Positions 6,371 through 14,190 are shown, numbered from the stretch's first letter. The stretch: DNA of 19,015 nucleotides from Coriobacteriia bacterium (GCA_029858605.1 JAOUET010000015.1:1-19015), one strand, 5' to 3'. Numbers and translations are program-made. Notes: a model not told the origin generated them from the sequence alone.

Positions 6371-7510
6371 CTACCAGTCCTTGAAATAGTGACAGCAGCG
6401 CGCACAGATCGGGAAGCGCTCGTGTTTGCGCGCGACACGACGGAACTCCTGGAAAGACTCGCCGTTCCATATCTCATCGAACGATGAATCGGCGAGGTTG
6501 CCCATCACGTGTTCCTTGCATTGCGTCACGCGGCCGTCGGGCTGGATGGTCGCATACAACCAGGAGCAGCGTGTGGGCCTGCTCGAGACGAATGCCTCCG
6601 GGCGATCGTAGTAGGTCTTGATGCCTTGGCCATCCAGTGCGGGGAAGACGTTCACGAACCGGTGCTTCTTCTTCAAGTAGCCCAGCGTATCGACGAGGCG
6701 GTCCACGTCGTCCACACGCGCTTCGATGTCGAGATCGTAGACCTCCTGCATCGCAAGCTCGGGCACCAGATCGTTGTGGGCGCAAACCATGGTTTCCGTC
6801 TGAAGCCACAGATGCTGGAAGTTGATGCCGCTGGCCTCTACGTCGTTGGCCAGGTTCACGAGATCATGAAGTTCCTCGACACTTGCGTTGGACATGGCCG
6901 AGTTGATGAACACGAGCGGCCTGCCCCACTTGCGGCGCTCGCGGGCATCGACGACGGCACGCATCGCCGCCACAGCCTTGTCGTACGTACCCGGTACACC
7001 GCGAATGCGATCGTGCGTCTCTCGGGAACCGTCGATCGAAAGGGAGACCACGTCGATGCCCGCCGCAACTATCTCTTCGGCCATCTCGGACAGTCTCGCG
7101 CCGTTGCTGACGAGCATGCACACGAAGTCCGCGTCCTTGACCACGCGCACTATGTCCAGTAGTTGCCTGTGAAGCGTCGGTTCACCGCCCGTGAGCGCAA
7201 TGTAGGGCTTCGGACCGCGCCACCCCCGCACAAGCCTCCCGACGAGCTCGAGATCGACGCTGCTGGGCTCGCCTCTCTTTGATTCGTTGAGCCTTATGTC
7301 CTCGCGTGCGGAATGCGCGTAGTGGCACATGGAACAGTTGAGGTTGCAGCGCTTTGTGACCGTGAGTGAGATGCCCTTGGGGTTGCCGCTGTAGCCATCG
7401 TCCCGCGCGTAGTCTCGATGGACGGTCACACTGCGCTTCATGTTAGAGAGAATCGGCGGCAACGCTTGGGGGTGCCTCAGCAGCATCGAAACGTTGCGCT
7501 TGAGCTCCAC
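6371..7510 (-). CDS. Radical SAM/SPASM domain protein of unknown substrate
   Basis: 379 aa. The radical SAM core has the [4Fe-4S] motif CNLNCSMC (C55, C59, C62, spacing Cx3Cx2C), a GGEP SAM-binding segment (108-111) and VSLSIDGS. The C-terminal SPASM-type region has CSWLYATIQPDGRVTQC (C315, C331), GNLADSSFDEIWNG and ICARCC (C369, C372, C373), so an auxiliary cluster is likely. The N-terminal ~30 residues (NVSMLLRHPQALPPILSNMKR) form an amphipathic helix of a kind seen in radical SAM enzymes encoded near lipid or cell-surface genes. The substrate cannot be read from the sequence; peptide maturation or lipid/sugar modification are both possible. Start GTG 7510 has GGGAGG 6 nt upstream. The frame is open to 7840 but that part overlaps the divergent exporter gene. 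It lies next to a glycosyltransferase, in convergent orientation. Confidence 0.85.
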   Translation of the reverse strand: MELKRNVSMLLRHPQALPPILSNMKRSVTVHRDYARDDGYSGNPKGISLTVTKRCNLNCSMCHYAHSAREDIRLNESKRGEPSSVDLELVGRLVRGWRGPKPYIALTGGEPTLHRQLLDIVRVVKDADFVCMLVSNGARLSEMAEEIVAAGIDVVSLSIDGSRETHDRIRGVPGTYDKAVAAMRAVVDARERRKWGRPLVFINSAMSNASVEELHDLVNLANDVEASGINFQHLWLQTETMVCAHNDLVPELAMQEVYDLDIEARVDDVDRLVDTLGYLKKKHRFVNVFPALDGQGIKTYYDRPEAFVSSRPTRCSWLYATIQPDGRVTQCKEHVMGNLADSSFDEIWNGESFQEFRRVARKHERFPICARCCHYFKDW

Positions 7511-7571
7511 AGCCTGCCTCCCGGTACGATCTGCCGAGATGGCACCAAACCCGCTTCGCGGAGCGTGCGCA

Positions 7572-7588
7572 TCGCCTCGGCCAGGCGA
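7572..7588. repeat. Short hairpin in the leader of the radical SAM gene
   Basis: TCGCCT (7572-7577) and AGGCGA (7583-7588) form a 6-bp inverted repeat with a 5-nt loop, about 60 nt upstream of the radical SAM GTG. The 190-bp divergent spacer 7511-7700 shows no convincing minus-strand promoter. The hairpin may be part of the leader or chance. Confidence 0.2.
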
Positions 7589-7653
7589 GAGTAGCACAAC
7601 TACGCGCCTCATATCTCGATTCGGCAACCAGACGATTTGCGTCTTGGCCTGTG

Positions 7654-7659
7654 TATACT
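7654..7659 (+). promoter_or_regulatory. Possible -10 box of the LysE-type exporter gene
   Basis: TATACT is a five-of-six match to the -10 consensus and lies 41 nt before the TTG start at 7701. No acceptable -35 is present at 16-18 bp spacing, so this is only a candidate. Confidence 0.35.
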
Positions 7660-7700
7660 CGGCTGAGTCGAACACTTTCGGGCAATGACGGGAGAGGCGC

Positions 7701-8345
7701 TTGGGCGACACTGTGCGGGAAGCCCTCGCACTTGGCGGTGCGGCCTTCGTGGTGGGCCTATCCGGCGCCATGTCGCCGGGGCCGTATCTGACCGTAACCA
7801 TTGCTCGCACGTTGAGCCGAGGCAAGCTCAGCGCCTTCATGATGCTGCTTGGTCACGCACTGCTTGAGGGCGCATTGCTCGTTGGGTTCGCCTTCGGCCT
7901 GCAGGAGTTTCTCAAGCGCCCTTCGGTCGCCACGGCGATGGCACTGGTCGGTGGTGCCGTGTTGCTCTGGATGGGCTGGAGCCTGATGCGTGGCGCCGTC
8001 CGTGGAACGATCGTCACCGATCTCGAGGTTGCCGAAGACCCCGGGCGCGTGGGTCCCGTCCTGCAGGGCGTACTGGTCAGTCTCTCGAACCCCTACTGGA
8101 CGCTCTGGTGGGCGACGATCGGCGTCAAGCTCGCCTCGGACGGCCTTGTGATCGGCCCTGTCGGTGTCGCCGCGTTCTTCATCGGCCACGAACTCGCTGA
8201 CATCGCCTGGTACGGCTTCGTGATCTTCGCGGTCTCGGCCGGACGCGGGCTGCTTTCGGACCGCATCTACCGTGCGGTGATGGCGAGTCTCGCCGCGTTC
8301 TTGCTGTATCTGGGAGTCGCGTTCGTCATCGAGGGATTCACGTAG
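7701..8345 (+). CDS. LysE/RhtB-family transporter
   Basis: 214 aa, an integral membrane protein, about six hydrophobic segments (roughly residues 8-35, 45-68, 74-97, 117-141, 147-176, 190-212). The N-terminal signature GLSGAMSPGPYLTV (SPGP at 25-28) and the central SNPYWTLWW (129-137) are typical of the LysE/RhtB superfamily, which exports amino acids and related small solutes by proton exchange. The substrate is not predictable. The start is TTG 7701: GGGAG lies 6 nt upstream and the ATG at 7685 is out of frame; GTG 7713 is too far from the ribosome site. It is divergent from the radical SAM gene and ends before a strong bidirectional terminator shared with groEL. Confidence 0.87.
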   Translation: MGDTVREALALGGAAFVVGLSGAMSPGPYLTVTIARTLSRGKLSAFMMLLGHALLEGALLVGFAFGLQEFLKRPSVATAMALVGGAVLLWMGWSLMRGAVRGTIVTDLEVAEDPGRVGPVLQGVLVSLSNPYWTLWWATIGVKLASDGLVIGPVGVAAFFIGHELADIAWYGFVIFAVSAGRGLLSDRIYRAVMASLAAFLLYLGVAFVIEGFT

Positions 8346-8396
8346 GACGACGACCCGCGCGCGGATCTAGAGGACGGAGCAACCACGACACACAAG

Positions 8397-8431
8397 AAGG
8401 GCCCCGGACGCACGTCCGAGGCCCTTCGTTT
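8397..8431. terminator. Bidirectional intrinsic terminator between exporter gene and groEL
   Basis: AAGGGCC-C-CGGAC (8397-8409), loop GCAC, then GTCCG-A-GGCCCTT (8414-8426): a 13-position stem with one C-A mismatch. On the plus strand it is followed by CGTTT, and on the minus strand by CTTGT. It sits between two convergent stops (8345 and 8452) and can serve both genes. The T-tracts are short. Confidence 0.75.
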
Positions 8432-8451
8432 CGACGCGGTGTCGCGTGATG

Positions 8452-10080
8452 CTACATCATGCCCATTCCGCCGCCCATGGCAGCCGCTGCAGCGGCGCTA
8501 TCGGCGGGCTCGGGGATGTCGTTGACGGTGGTCTCGGTGATGAGGATCAGCGAGGCGATCGAGGCGGCGTTCTGAAGCGCGGAACGCGTGACCTTGACGG
8601 GGTCGATGATGCCCATGCCCATAAGATCGCCGTACTCGCCCGATGCGGCGTTGAGGCCGAAGCCCCTCTTGTTCTCGTGCTTGACCTTCTCGACGACGAC
8701 CGAGCCCTCGAAGCCCGCGTTGTCGGCGATGGTCTTCATCGGCTCGTCGAGCGCCTTGCGCACGATCTTGACGCCGATCATCTCTTCCTCGGGAAGATCA
8801 AAGGCGTCGAGTTTCGGTGTGGCGTCGATAAGCGCCACGCCGCCGCCCGACACGATGCCTTCCTCAACTGCCGCGCGAGTTGCCTGAAGGGCGTCCTCGA
8901 TGCGGTGCTTCTTCTCCTTGAGCTCGACCTCGGTAGCCGCGCCGACCTTGATGACGGCCACGCCACCGGCCAGCTTCGCCAGACGCTCCTGGAGCTTCTC
9001 CTTGTCGAAGTCCGAATCGGACTGCTCGATCTCGGTCTTGATCTGATTGATGCGGCCCTTGATGTCTTCCTCGGTACCCGCACCGTCGATGATGGTGGTG
9101 TTCTCCTTGGTGACCTTCACGGTCTTGGCTCGACCCAGCATCTCCAGCGTCACGTTCTCGAGCTTGTGGCCCATCTCCTCGGAAACGACCTGGCCACCGG
9201 TTACGATCGCGATGTCCTCGAGCATGCGCTTGCGGCGATCGCCGAAGCCAGGAGCCTTCACGGCAACCGACGTGAACGTGCCGCGCAGCTTGTTGACGAT
9301 CAGCGTGGCAAGAGCCTCGCCTTCGACGTCTTCGGCGATTATCAGCAGGTTCTTGCCCTGCTGCATGACCTTCTCGAGCACAGGTAGCAGGTCCTGGACG
9401 TTGCCGATCTTGCTGTTGGCGATGAGGATCAGCGGCTCGCTGAGCGAGGCCTCCATGCGCTCGGCATCGGTGATCATGTAGGGCGAGACGTAGCCCTTCT
9501 CGAACTGCAGTCCTTCCACAGTCTCGATATCGATGCCGAAGGTCTGGGACTCCTCGACGGTGATGACTCCGTCTTTGCCCACGATATCCATGGCCTCGGC
9601 GATCTTGTCGCCGATCGTGTCATCGGCCGCCGAGATCGCGCCGACGTGTGCGATCTCTTCCTTGTCCTCGATCTCCTTGGCGTTCTCCTTGATGCCCTCG
9701 ACGATGGCCTCGACGGCCTTCTCGACGCCGCGCTTGATTGCGAGCGGGTTGGCACCCGCGGCCACGTTGCGCAGGCCCTCGCGCACGATGACCTGCGCGA
9801 GCAGCGTCGCGGTCGTCGTGCCATCACCCGCGACGTCGTTCGTCTTCGTGGCAACTTCCTTGACGAGCTGAGCTCCCATGTTCTCCAGCGGGTCTTCGAG
9901 GTCGATCTCCTTTGCGATCGTCACGCCGTCGTTCGTGATGGTCGGAGCGCCGAACTTCTTGTCCAACACCACGTAGCGGCCCTTGGGGCCCAAAGTGACC
10001 TTGACGGCGTTGGCGAGCTTGTTCACACCCGCCTCGAGGCCGCGTCGGGCCTCCTCGTCGAACCTGATGTCCTTGGCCAT
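8452..10080 (-). CDS. groL: Chaperonin GroEL (Hsp60)
   Basis: 542 aa, full length for the family. It forms the tetradecameric folding chamber in the cytoplasm and works with GroES. Seen: MAKDIRFDEEARRGLEAGVN start, the ATP-site VTLGPKGRYVVLDKKFGAP (28-46), NDGVTIAKEI, and GDGTTTATLLAQ (86-97) with the catalytic Asp87. The apical domain has the FEKGYVSPYMIT stretch, and the protein ends in the flexible tail GGGMGMM. Start ATG 10080 is preceded by AAGGAGGAG with about 9 nt spacing. It follows groES by 64 nt on the same transcript, so it should be under the CIRCE/HrcA operator at 10576-10604. A terminator lies at 8397-8431. Confidence 0.99.
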   Translation of the reverse strand: MAKDIRFDEEARRGLEAGVNKLANAVKVTLGPKGRYVVLDKKFGAPTITNDGVTIAKEIDLEDPLENMGAQLVKEVATKTNDVAGDGTTTATLLAQVIVREGLRNVAAGANPLAIKRGVEKAVEAIVEGIKENAKEIEDKEEIAHVGAISAADDTIGDKIAEAMDIVGKDGVITVEESQTFGIDIETVEGLQFEKGYVSPYMITDAERMEASLSEPLILIANSKIGNVQDLLPVLEKVMQQGKNLLIIAEDVEGEALATLIVNKLRGTFTSVAVKAPGFGDRRKRMLEDIAIVTGGQVVSEEMGHKLENVTLEMLGRAKTVKVTKENTTIIDGAGTEEDIKGRINQIKTEIEQSDSDFDKEKLQERLAKLAGGVAVIKVGAATEVELKEKKHRIEDALQATRAAVEEGIVSGGGVALIDATPKLDAFDLPEEEMIGVKIVRKALDEPMKTIADNAGFEGSVVVEKVKHENKRGFGLNAASGEYGDLMGMGIIDPVKVTRSALQNAASIASLILITETTVNDIPEPADSAAAAAAMGGGMGMM

Positions 10081-10144
10081 CTAGGTGTTCTCCTCCTTCT
10101 TGCTCTCTGAAAAGAGTGCGGTTCCGCGTTGCGGCCCGCGCATG

Positions 10145-10435
10145 CTAGTCCTCGACGACGGCGTAGATGTCGCGCTCCTCGAGGATCTTGTACTCGACGC
10201 CGTCGATCTTGATGTCCTGGCCACCGTACTTGCCGTACACGACGGTGTCGCCCACCTTGACGTCGACAGGAACGCGATTACCGTCGTCGTCCCGCTTGCC
10301 GTCGCCCACGGCGACGACCTCGCCCCGCTGGGGCTTCTCTTTGGCTGTGTCCGGGATGACCAAACCGCTCTTGGTCTGCTCCTCGGCCTGCGCCGGCTTG
10401 ACGATCACGCGATCGCCCAATGGCTTGAGATTCAT
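10145..10435 (-). CDS. groS: Co-chaperonin GroES (Hsp10)
   Basis: 96 aa, standard length. It caps the GroEL ring as a heptamer. Seen: NLKPLGDRVIVKPAQAEEQ start, the mobile loop TKSGLVIPDTAKEKPQ (21-36) that contacts GroEL, GEVVAVGDGKR, VGDTVVYGKYGG and the C-terminal LEERDIYAVVED. The frame is open to 10462, but ATG 10435 gives the conserved N-terminus and has AGGAGGG about 7 nt upstream. It is the first gene of groESL, 64 nt ahead of groEL; the promoter and CIRCE lie about 140-200 nt upstream. Confidence 0.98.
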   Translation of the reverse strand: MNLKPLGDRVIVKPAQAEEQTKSGLVIPDTAKEKPQRGEVVAVGDGKRDDDGNRVPVDVKVGDTVVYGKYGGQDIKIDGVEYKILEERDIYAVVED

Positions 10436-10575
10436 GCCCTGCCCTCCTGCGATTCCACACAAAGGCCTACCGATACCGAACGTCCTGCAAAGGGGGCGTC
10501 TCTGTCACAAACCCCCTCGTCGGCGTGGTGCCGCGACAGGATATCTACCCCGTTCGCAACCTCACTAGACCGACT

Positions 10576-10604
10576 GCTAGCACTCAAACGCGCCGAGTGC
10601 TAGC
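10576..10604. promoter_or_regulatory. CIRCE operator (HrcA binding site) of groESL
   Basis: The inverted repeat GCTAGCACTC (10576-10585), a 9-bp spacer, and GAGTGCTAGC (10595-10604) match the CIRCE consensus TTAGCACTC-N9-GAGTGCTAA; here both outermost consensus bases are replaced but the palindrome extends to 10 bp per arm. It sits directly downstream of the groES -10 box, so it overlaps the transcription start region, which is the classic HrcA arrangement. The hrcA gene is not in the window. Confidence 0.95.
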
Positions 10605-10612
10605 GAATACGG

Positions 10613-10641
10613 ATTGTAGTACTCATTCGCGCCGCGTTCAA
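10613..10641 (-). promoter_or_regulatory. groESL promoter
   Basis: On the minus strand, -35 TTGAAC (10636-10641), a 17-bp spacer and -10 TACAAT (10613-10618), placing the start at about 10606, immediately before CIRCE. The leader to the groES ATG is about 170 nt. Confidence 0.8.
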
Positions 10642-10686
10642 GGGGTTTCAACAGGGAATTCAGGAATGGGGTTGAGTGCCTGCCAC

Positions 10687-12255
10687 TCAGGTTTTGAGAG
10701 AAGCGTCATCCGCGTCGAGGCGCAGATCGGCAACCGCTTCGGCGTCGAGGTAGAGTCTCTCCCCGCGCAGAAACCGCCACGTCCCGGCAGCGGCGATCAT
10801 CGCAGCATTGTCCGTGCACAGGTCCAGCGGCGGCACCGAGACGCGCACTCCTTCGGCCGAAAGCGTCTCGTGCAACGACTCGCGAAGCAGCTTGTTCGCA
10901 GCAACCCCTCCGGCGAGGCAGAACCACTGCACGCCGAGCTCCTTCGCCGCGCGCGTCGCTTTCGTGACTTGCACGTCGATCACCGCCTGCTGGAACGAAG
11001 CGGCCAGATCGGGCACGTGGATCTCTCGGCCAGCTTCGCGCTCGTGACGGATATGGTTGATGACGGCTGTCTTGAGACCCGAGAGCGAGAAGGCATAGTC
11101 GCCGGAGCGCAGCATAGCGCGCGGGAAGTCGATCGCGGCAGGGTCGCCCTCCTCGGCGAGGCTCGAGAGCACTGGCCCGCCCGGATACCCCAGACCAAGT
11201 ACCTTTGCCACCTTGTCGAACGCCTCCCCGGCTGCATCGTCCAGCGTCTCACCCAGAGTGTGGTAAACACCCCACTCCGGCACGTGCACGAGCGACGTGT
11301 GCCCGCCGGACACGACGAGTGCCACAAGGGGCGGCGTCACGTCATCGTTCGCGAAAGGGTTTGCGAAGATGTGACCTTCGAGGTGATTCACACCGACCAG
11401 AGGCAAGCCGGTGGCAAGCGACAGCCCCTTTGCGTACGCGACGCCCACCACGAGCGCGCCGATCAGCCCCGGTCCGTGCGTAACGGCAATGGCGTCGAGA
11501 TCGCCGAAGGTAGCCCCGGCTTCTTCCATCGCCTCTTGCACGACCGCGACGATGGCCTCCGTGTGCTTGCGCGATGCGATCTCGGGGACGACGCCCCCGA
11601 ACCGCGCATGGAAGTCCACCTGGCTCGCAATCACGCTGGACAGCAGTTCGGTGCCTCCCCGCATGACGGCCGCTGCGGTCTCGTCGCACGATGTCTCGAT
11701 TCCAAGGACGAGTGGCGCCGAGTGTCCGGTAGCTACGTCCGGGTACGCCTCCAGATCGAGTTCGGCCCGGTTCCACAACTCCTCGAGGCGAGCTTCTTCC
11801 CCGGGGTGCGTGATGTCGTCGCTCCACATGACGACCGCATGCTCACCGGTCTCGCTGTAGTATCCAGGTCGCACGCCCACGGTCTTGAGTCCCGCCGCCT
11901 CGTAGAGCGCCATCGCAGACCGGTTGCGCTCTCGGACTTCCAGCGTCAGATGGCGCGCACCCATTCCTCTCGCACGCCGAGCCAGATGCGCGAGTAGCGC
12001 GCGTCCGAGTCCGCGGTGACGGCAGTCGGCACGCACGGCGAGGTTCATGACGTGGGCTGCCTCGTCAAGGAGGGCCAGCCCGCCGTAGCCGAGGACCACG
12101 CCGTCGTGCTCAACGACAAGCCACGCTCTTCCGGACTCGGCGTACACCTCCTGTTCGAACATCAGCCGACTCCAAGGCGACGGGAACGACTTGTTCTCGA
12201 TAGTCAGCACCGCGCCGATGTCGGCGGGCGTCATATCGCGAACTACAGCGCTCAC
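10687..12255 (-). CDS. rimI-tsaD: Fused RimI acetyltransferase - TsaD (t6A37 synthesis) protein
   Basis: One uninterrupted reading frame of 522 aa joins two enzymes. Residues 1-147 are a complete GNAT domain of the RimI type: MTPADIGAVLTIENKSFPSPW start, acetyl-CoA motif RHRGLGRALL (79-88), and NRSAMALYEAAGLKTVGVRPGYY; RimI acetylates the N-terminal Ala of ribosomal protein S18. A ~33-residue acidic linker leads to TsaD (about 181-522), which transfers threonylcarbamoyl to A37 of ANN-decoding tRNAs: LVLGIETSCDETAAA, metal ligands in NHLEGH (His291, His295), SGGHTSL, GGVAANKLLR and CTDNAAM (Asp482). The GTG at 12255 overlaps the tsaB stop by 4 nt (GTGA) and has AAGGAGGG 9 nt upstream. The linker has no internal start with a usable ribosome site, so separate translation of TsaD looks unlikely. 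Similar fusions occur in some actinobacteria, to my recollection. Confidence 0.95.
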   Translation of the reverse strand: MSAVVRDMTPADIGAVLTIENKSFPSPWSRLMFEQEVYAESGRAWLVVEHDGVVLGYGGLALLDEAAHVMNLAVRADCRHRGLGRALLAHLARRARGMGARHLTLEVRERNRSAMALYEAAGLKTVGVRPGYYSETGEHAVVMWSDDITHPGEEARLEELWNRAELDLEAYPDVATGHSAPLVLGIETSCDETAAAVMRGGTELLSSVIASQVDFHARFGGVVPEIASRKHTEAIVAVVQEAMEEAGATFGDLDAIAVTHGPGLIGALVVGVAYAKGLSLATGLPLVGVNHLEGHIFANPFANDDVTPPLVALVVSGGHTSLVHVPEWGVYHTLGETLDDAAGEAFDKVAKVLGLGYPGGPVLSSLAEEGDPAAIDFPRAMLRSGDYAFSLSGLKTAVINHIRHEREAGREIHVPDLAASFQQAVIDVQVTKATRAAKELGVQWFCLAGGVAANKLLRESLHETLSAEGVRVSVPPLDLCTDNAAMIAAAGTWRFLRGERLYLDAEAVADLRLDADDASLKT

Positions 12256-13040
12256 GACTCGCCACCCTCCTTCGGACCTCGCACGCCGCAGCGTGGTGCC
12301 GCCGTTGCCTCCCCTCCGCCAAGCGCGCTCTCGGCCTCCTCGGCGTCGGATAGCCGCGTGTACACGGGAAGCACGGCGGCCGGATCGCCGTCCCCCTGCA
12401 CGCCACGGGCTCTGGTATCGGCATACGCCGCGAGCAGACCGGCACCAGTCGGTGACCAAAGACGCTGCGGCAGCACGTGTGCGCGATCGCCGAGCGCCTC
12501 CAGAAACGCTCCGAGGTGCTTGTGCAGGCCGTTGCCTGCCAGGAGCAGCGGTTCTTGAACGTCTGTCCCCCACCTCTCCGCAGCCTTCTTCGGCTGACTC
12601 ACATGATTCTCGTCCAGACGCTCCACGGCGCCTCTCCGCAGCCGATACAGCGCCGGGTAGACCTCGCCGCGCATCGCATCACCCACGACGCCAAGCAGCC
12701 CATGGTGCCCTCGGCAACCCCACGACACCGCGTCCAGCGTCCCGACGCCGAAGAGAGGTGCGCCGAGACCGTGGGTGAGCCCCTTCGCCGTCGCCACTCC
12801 GATTCGAACCCCCGTGAAAGACCCGGGCCCCACGCCGACAACGATCTCGTCGAGATCGCTCGGCACCAATCCCTGTCGGGCAAGCAGCTCCGATGCCTCC
12901 GGAAGCAGCCGTGACAGCGCAGCCCTGCGAGCCACGAAATCGTGACACGCCACCTCGGTCACGCGATCGCCGGCACGTTCGCCCAGCGCGAGAGCGCAGG
13001 CATCCGTCGCCGCGTCGAACGCAAGTATCAGTCGCGTCAC
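12252..13040 (-). CDS. tsaB: TsaB, t6A37 biosynthesis scaffold subunit
   Basis: 262 aa. TsaB is an inactive TsaD paralogue of the ASKHA fold that dimerises with TsaD and lets TsaE bind. Seen: N-terminal LILAFDAATDACALALGE (4-21), and the hallmark GVGPGSFTGVRIGVATAKGL (69-88). The C-terminal ~60 residues (GDGDPAAVLPVYTRLSDAEE onwards) end in a low-complexity tail. Start GTG 13040 overlaps the tsaE stop by 4 nt (GTGA) and has AAGGGGG 9 nt upstream; the frame is open to 13130 but that part lies inside tsaE. The stop overlaps the rimI-tsaD start in the same way, so translation is probably coupled through all three genes. Confidence 0.95.
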   Translation of the reverse strand: MTRLILAFDAATDACALALGERAGDRVTEVACHDFVARRAALSRLLPEASELLARQGLVPSDLDEIVVGVGPGSFTGVRIGVATAKGLTHGLGAPLFGVGTLDAVSWGCRGHHGLLGVVGDAMRGEVYPALYRLRRGAVERLDENHVSQPKKAAERWGTDVQEPLLLAGNGLHKHLGAFLEALGDRAHVLPQRLWSPTGAGLLAAYADTRARGVQGDGDPAAVLPVYTRLSDAEEAESALGGGEATAAPRCGVRGPKEGGES

Positions 13041-13546
13041 GGCTGCCCGCCCCCTTCCAAAGTCGCGCCAGCGATCGAGGAGCATGCTTCGATCCAAGCC
13101 GAAGCGAGGCGCTCGGAACGGCCGCCGCAAGCGTCGAGATCGAAGAGACGCTCCTCGTCACCCGTGATTGTCATCGCGACGATCAGCCGATCCTCGGGTA
13201 TCGACTCTGCGAACCGGTCGCCCCATTCGACGACGGAGACCCCTCCGGCCTCCAGCGTCCCCCAGTAGTCGATGTCCTCGAGCTGCAGGGGGCTGTCCAG
13301 CCGGTAGAGATCGAAATGGTTCATGAAGACCCTGCCCGGATGAACGAGAAGGATGTTGAAGGTGGGACTGGTGACAGGGTGCCCGACTCCGAGTCCCTCG
13401 GCGATTCCTCGGGCAAGACACGTCTTCCCCGCGCCGAGGTCTCCGCTGAGTAGTATCACGTCGCCCGACTGCAGCAAAGGCGCCAGCGCCCTACCTGCGG
13501 CGACCGTGGCCTCTTCGGCACTGGTCCGGAGAGCGTATCTGGTCAT
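13037..13546 (-). CDS. tsaE: TsaE, ATPase of the t6A37 synthesis complex
   Basis: 169 aa, small P-loop ATPase that binds TsaB-TsaD and drives multiple turnover of threonylcarbamoyl transfer. Seen: Walker A GDLGAGKT (35-42), the switch motif TSPTFNI (59-65), HFDLYRL (78-83) and the Walker B-like VSVVEWGDR. The C-terminus runs about 15-20 residues beyond the typical end, in a Gly-rich tail. ATG 13546 lies 5 nt after the stop of the uracil-DNA glycosylase gene, with GAGGA about 9 nt upstream; the frame is open to 13927 but that region is inside the upstream gene. The stop overlaps the tsaB GTG. Confidence 0.95.
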   Translation of the reverse strand: MTRYALRTSAEEATVAAGRALAPLLQSGDVILLSGDLGAGKTCLARGIAEGLGVGHPVTSPTFNILLVHPGRVFMNHFDLYRLDSPLQLEDIDYWGTLEAGGVSVVEWGDRFAESIPEDRLIVAMTITGDEERLFDLDACGGRSERLASAWIEACSSIAGATLEGGGQP

Positions 13547-13551
13547 CGGGC

Positions 13552-14190
13552 TCAGTCCTCGAAAAGGGTGCCCTGCACGGAACGCGGCTCTTCGGCCACC
13601 GCATCCACTTGCGCTTCGGCTACCTCGGAAGCAGGGGCGGTCAACTCTCCGAGGCGAGCGAAGTCCTCGAAGAGCACGTCGCGCTTCGTGGCGTCGTACA
13701 GAGCGGCGGCGGGATGGAATATCGGCAGGACGTCGTACTTGCCTGAATGTTGGAGGGTTCCGCGCAGACCGGTGATGCCGCGATCGGTCTTGAGGATGAA
13801 CTGCGTGGCGTGCTTGCCGAGGGTCACTATCACCCGAGGATCTATCAGGCGCACCTGCTCTCTCAGGAACGGCGTACAGGTGTCTGTCTCGTTGCGCTGT
13901 GGATCGCGGTTCCCCGGGGGGCGGCACTTCAAGATGTTCGCGATGTAGACTTCAGACCGCGTGAGGCCGATCGAGGCGAGCAGCTCGTCGAGAAGCTTGC
14001 CTGCGGCGCCGACGAAGGGCTCGCCTTTCAGGTCCTCGTTTCGCCCGGGCGCCTCACCCACGAACAGGATCTCGGCGTCCGGCTTTCCGACACCGAAGAC
14101 CAGCGTCGTACGCGTGCTCCACAGCGTGCACCTCCTGCAGTCGCCGATGTGCTCGCGAAGCTCTTCGAGGCTCTCGAATTCGCTGCTCAC
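13552..14190 (-). CDS. udg: Uracil-DNA glycosylase, family 4 (Fe-S)
   Basis: 212 aa. It removes uracil from DNA at the start of base excision repair. Family-4 hallmarks: four Cys ligands for a [4Fe-4S] cluster, C18 and C21 in DCRRCTL, C89 in KCRPPGNRDP, and C105 in TCTPFL; motif A GEAPGRNED (45-53); motif B HPAAALYDATKR with His159. The final ~30 residues are an acidic tail. The start is GTG 14190 with AGGA 8 nt upstream; an ATG at 14198 reads straight into a stop. It sits 30 nt after the nitroreductase gene and 5 nt before tsaE, so it appears to be in one operon with the tRNA modification genes. Confidence 0.93.
   Translation of the reverse strand: MSSEFESLEELREHIGDCRRCTLWSTRTTLVFGVGKPDAEILFVGEAPGRNEDLKGEPFVGAAGKLLDELLASIGLTRSEVYIANILKCRPPGNRDPQRNETDTCTPFLREQVRLIDPRVIVTLGKHATQFILKTDRGITGLRGTLQHSGKYDVLPIFHPAAALYDATKRDVLFEDFARLGELTAPASEVAEAQVDAVAEEPRSVQGTLFED

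Noticed and set aside
8446..9387. Long plus-strand open frame (313 aa) antisense to groEL
   Set aside because: It is a codon-bias shadow of groEL: no ribosome site, no recognisable domain, and the minus-strand gene is unambiguous.
10673..10689. TGAGTG-CCTGC-CACTCA hairpin at the rimI-tsaD stop codon as a terminator
   Set aside because: Only 6 bp, and on the sense (minus) strand it is followed by ACCCC and not by a U-tract; its GAGTG resembles half of CIRCE but the partner arm spacing is wrong.
11740..11830. Separate start for TsaD inside the RimI-TsaD linker
   Set aside because: The in-frame ATG (MWSDD) is still within the RimI C-terminus and lacks a ribosome site; the in-frame TTG directly abuts a GAGGAG with no spacing.
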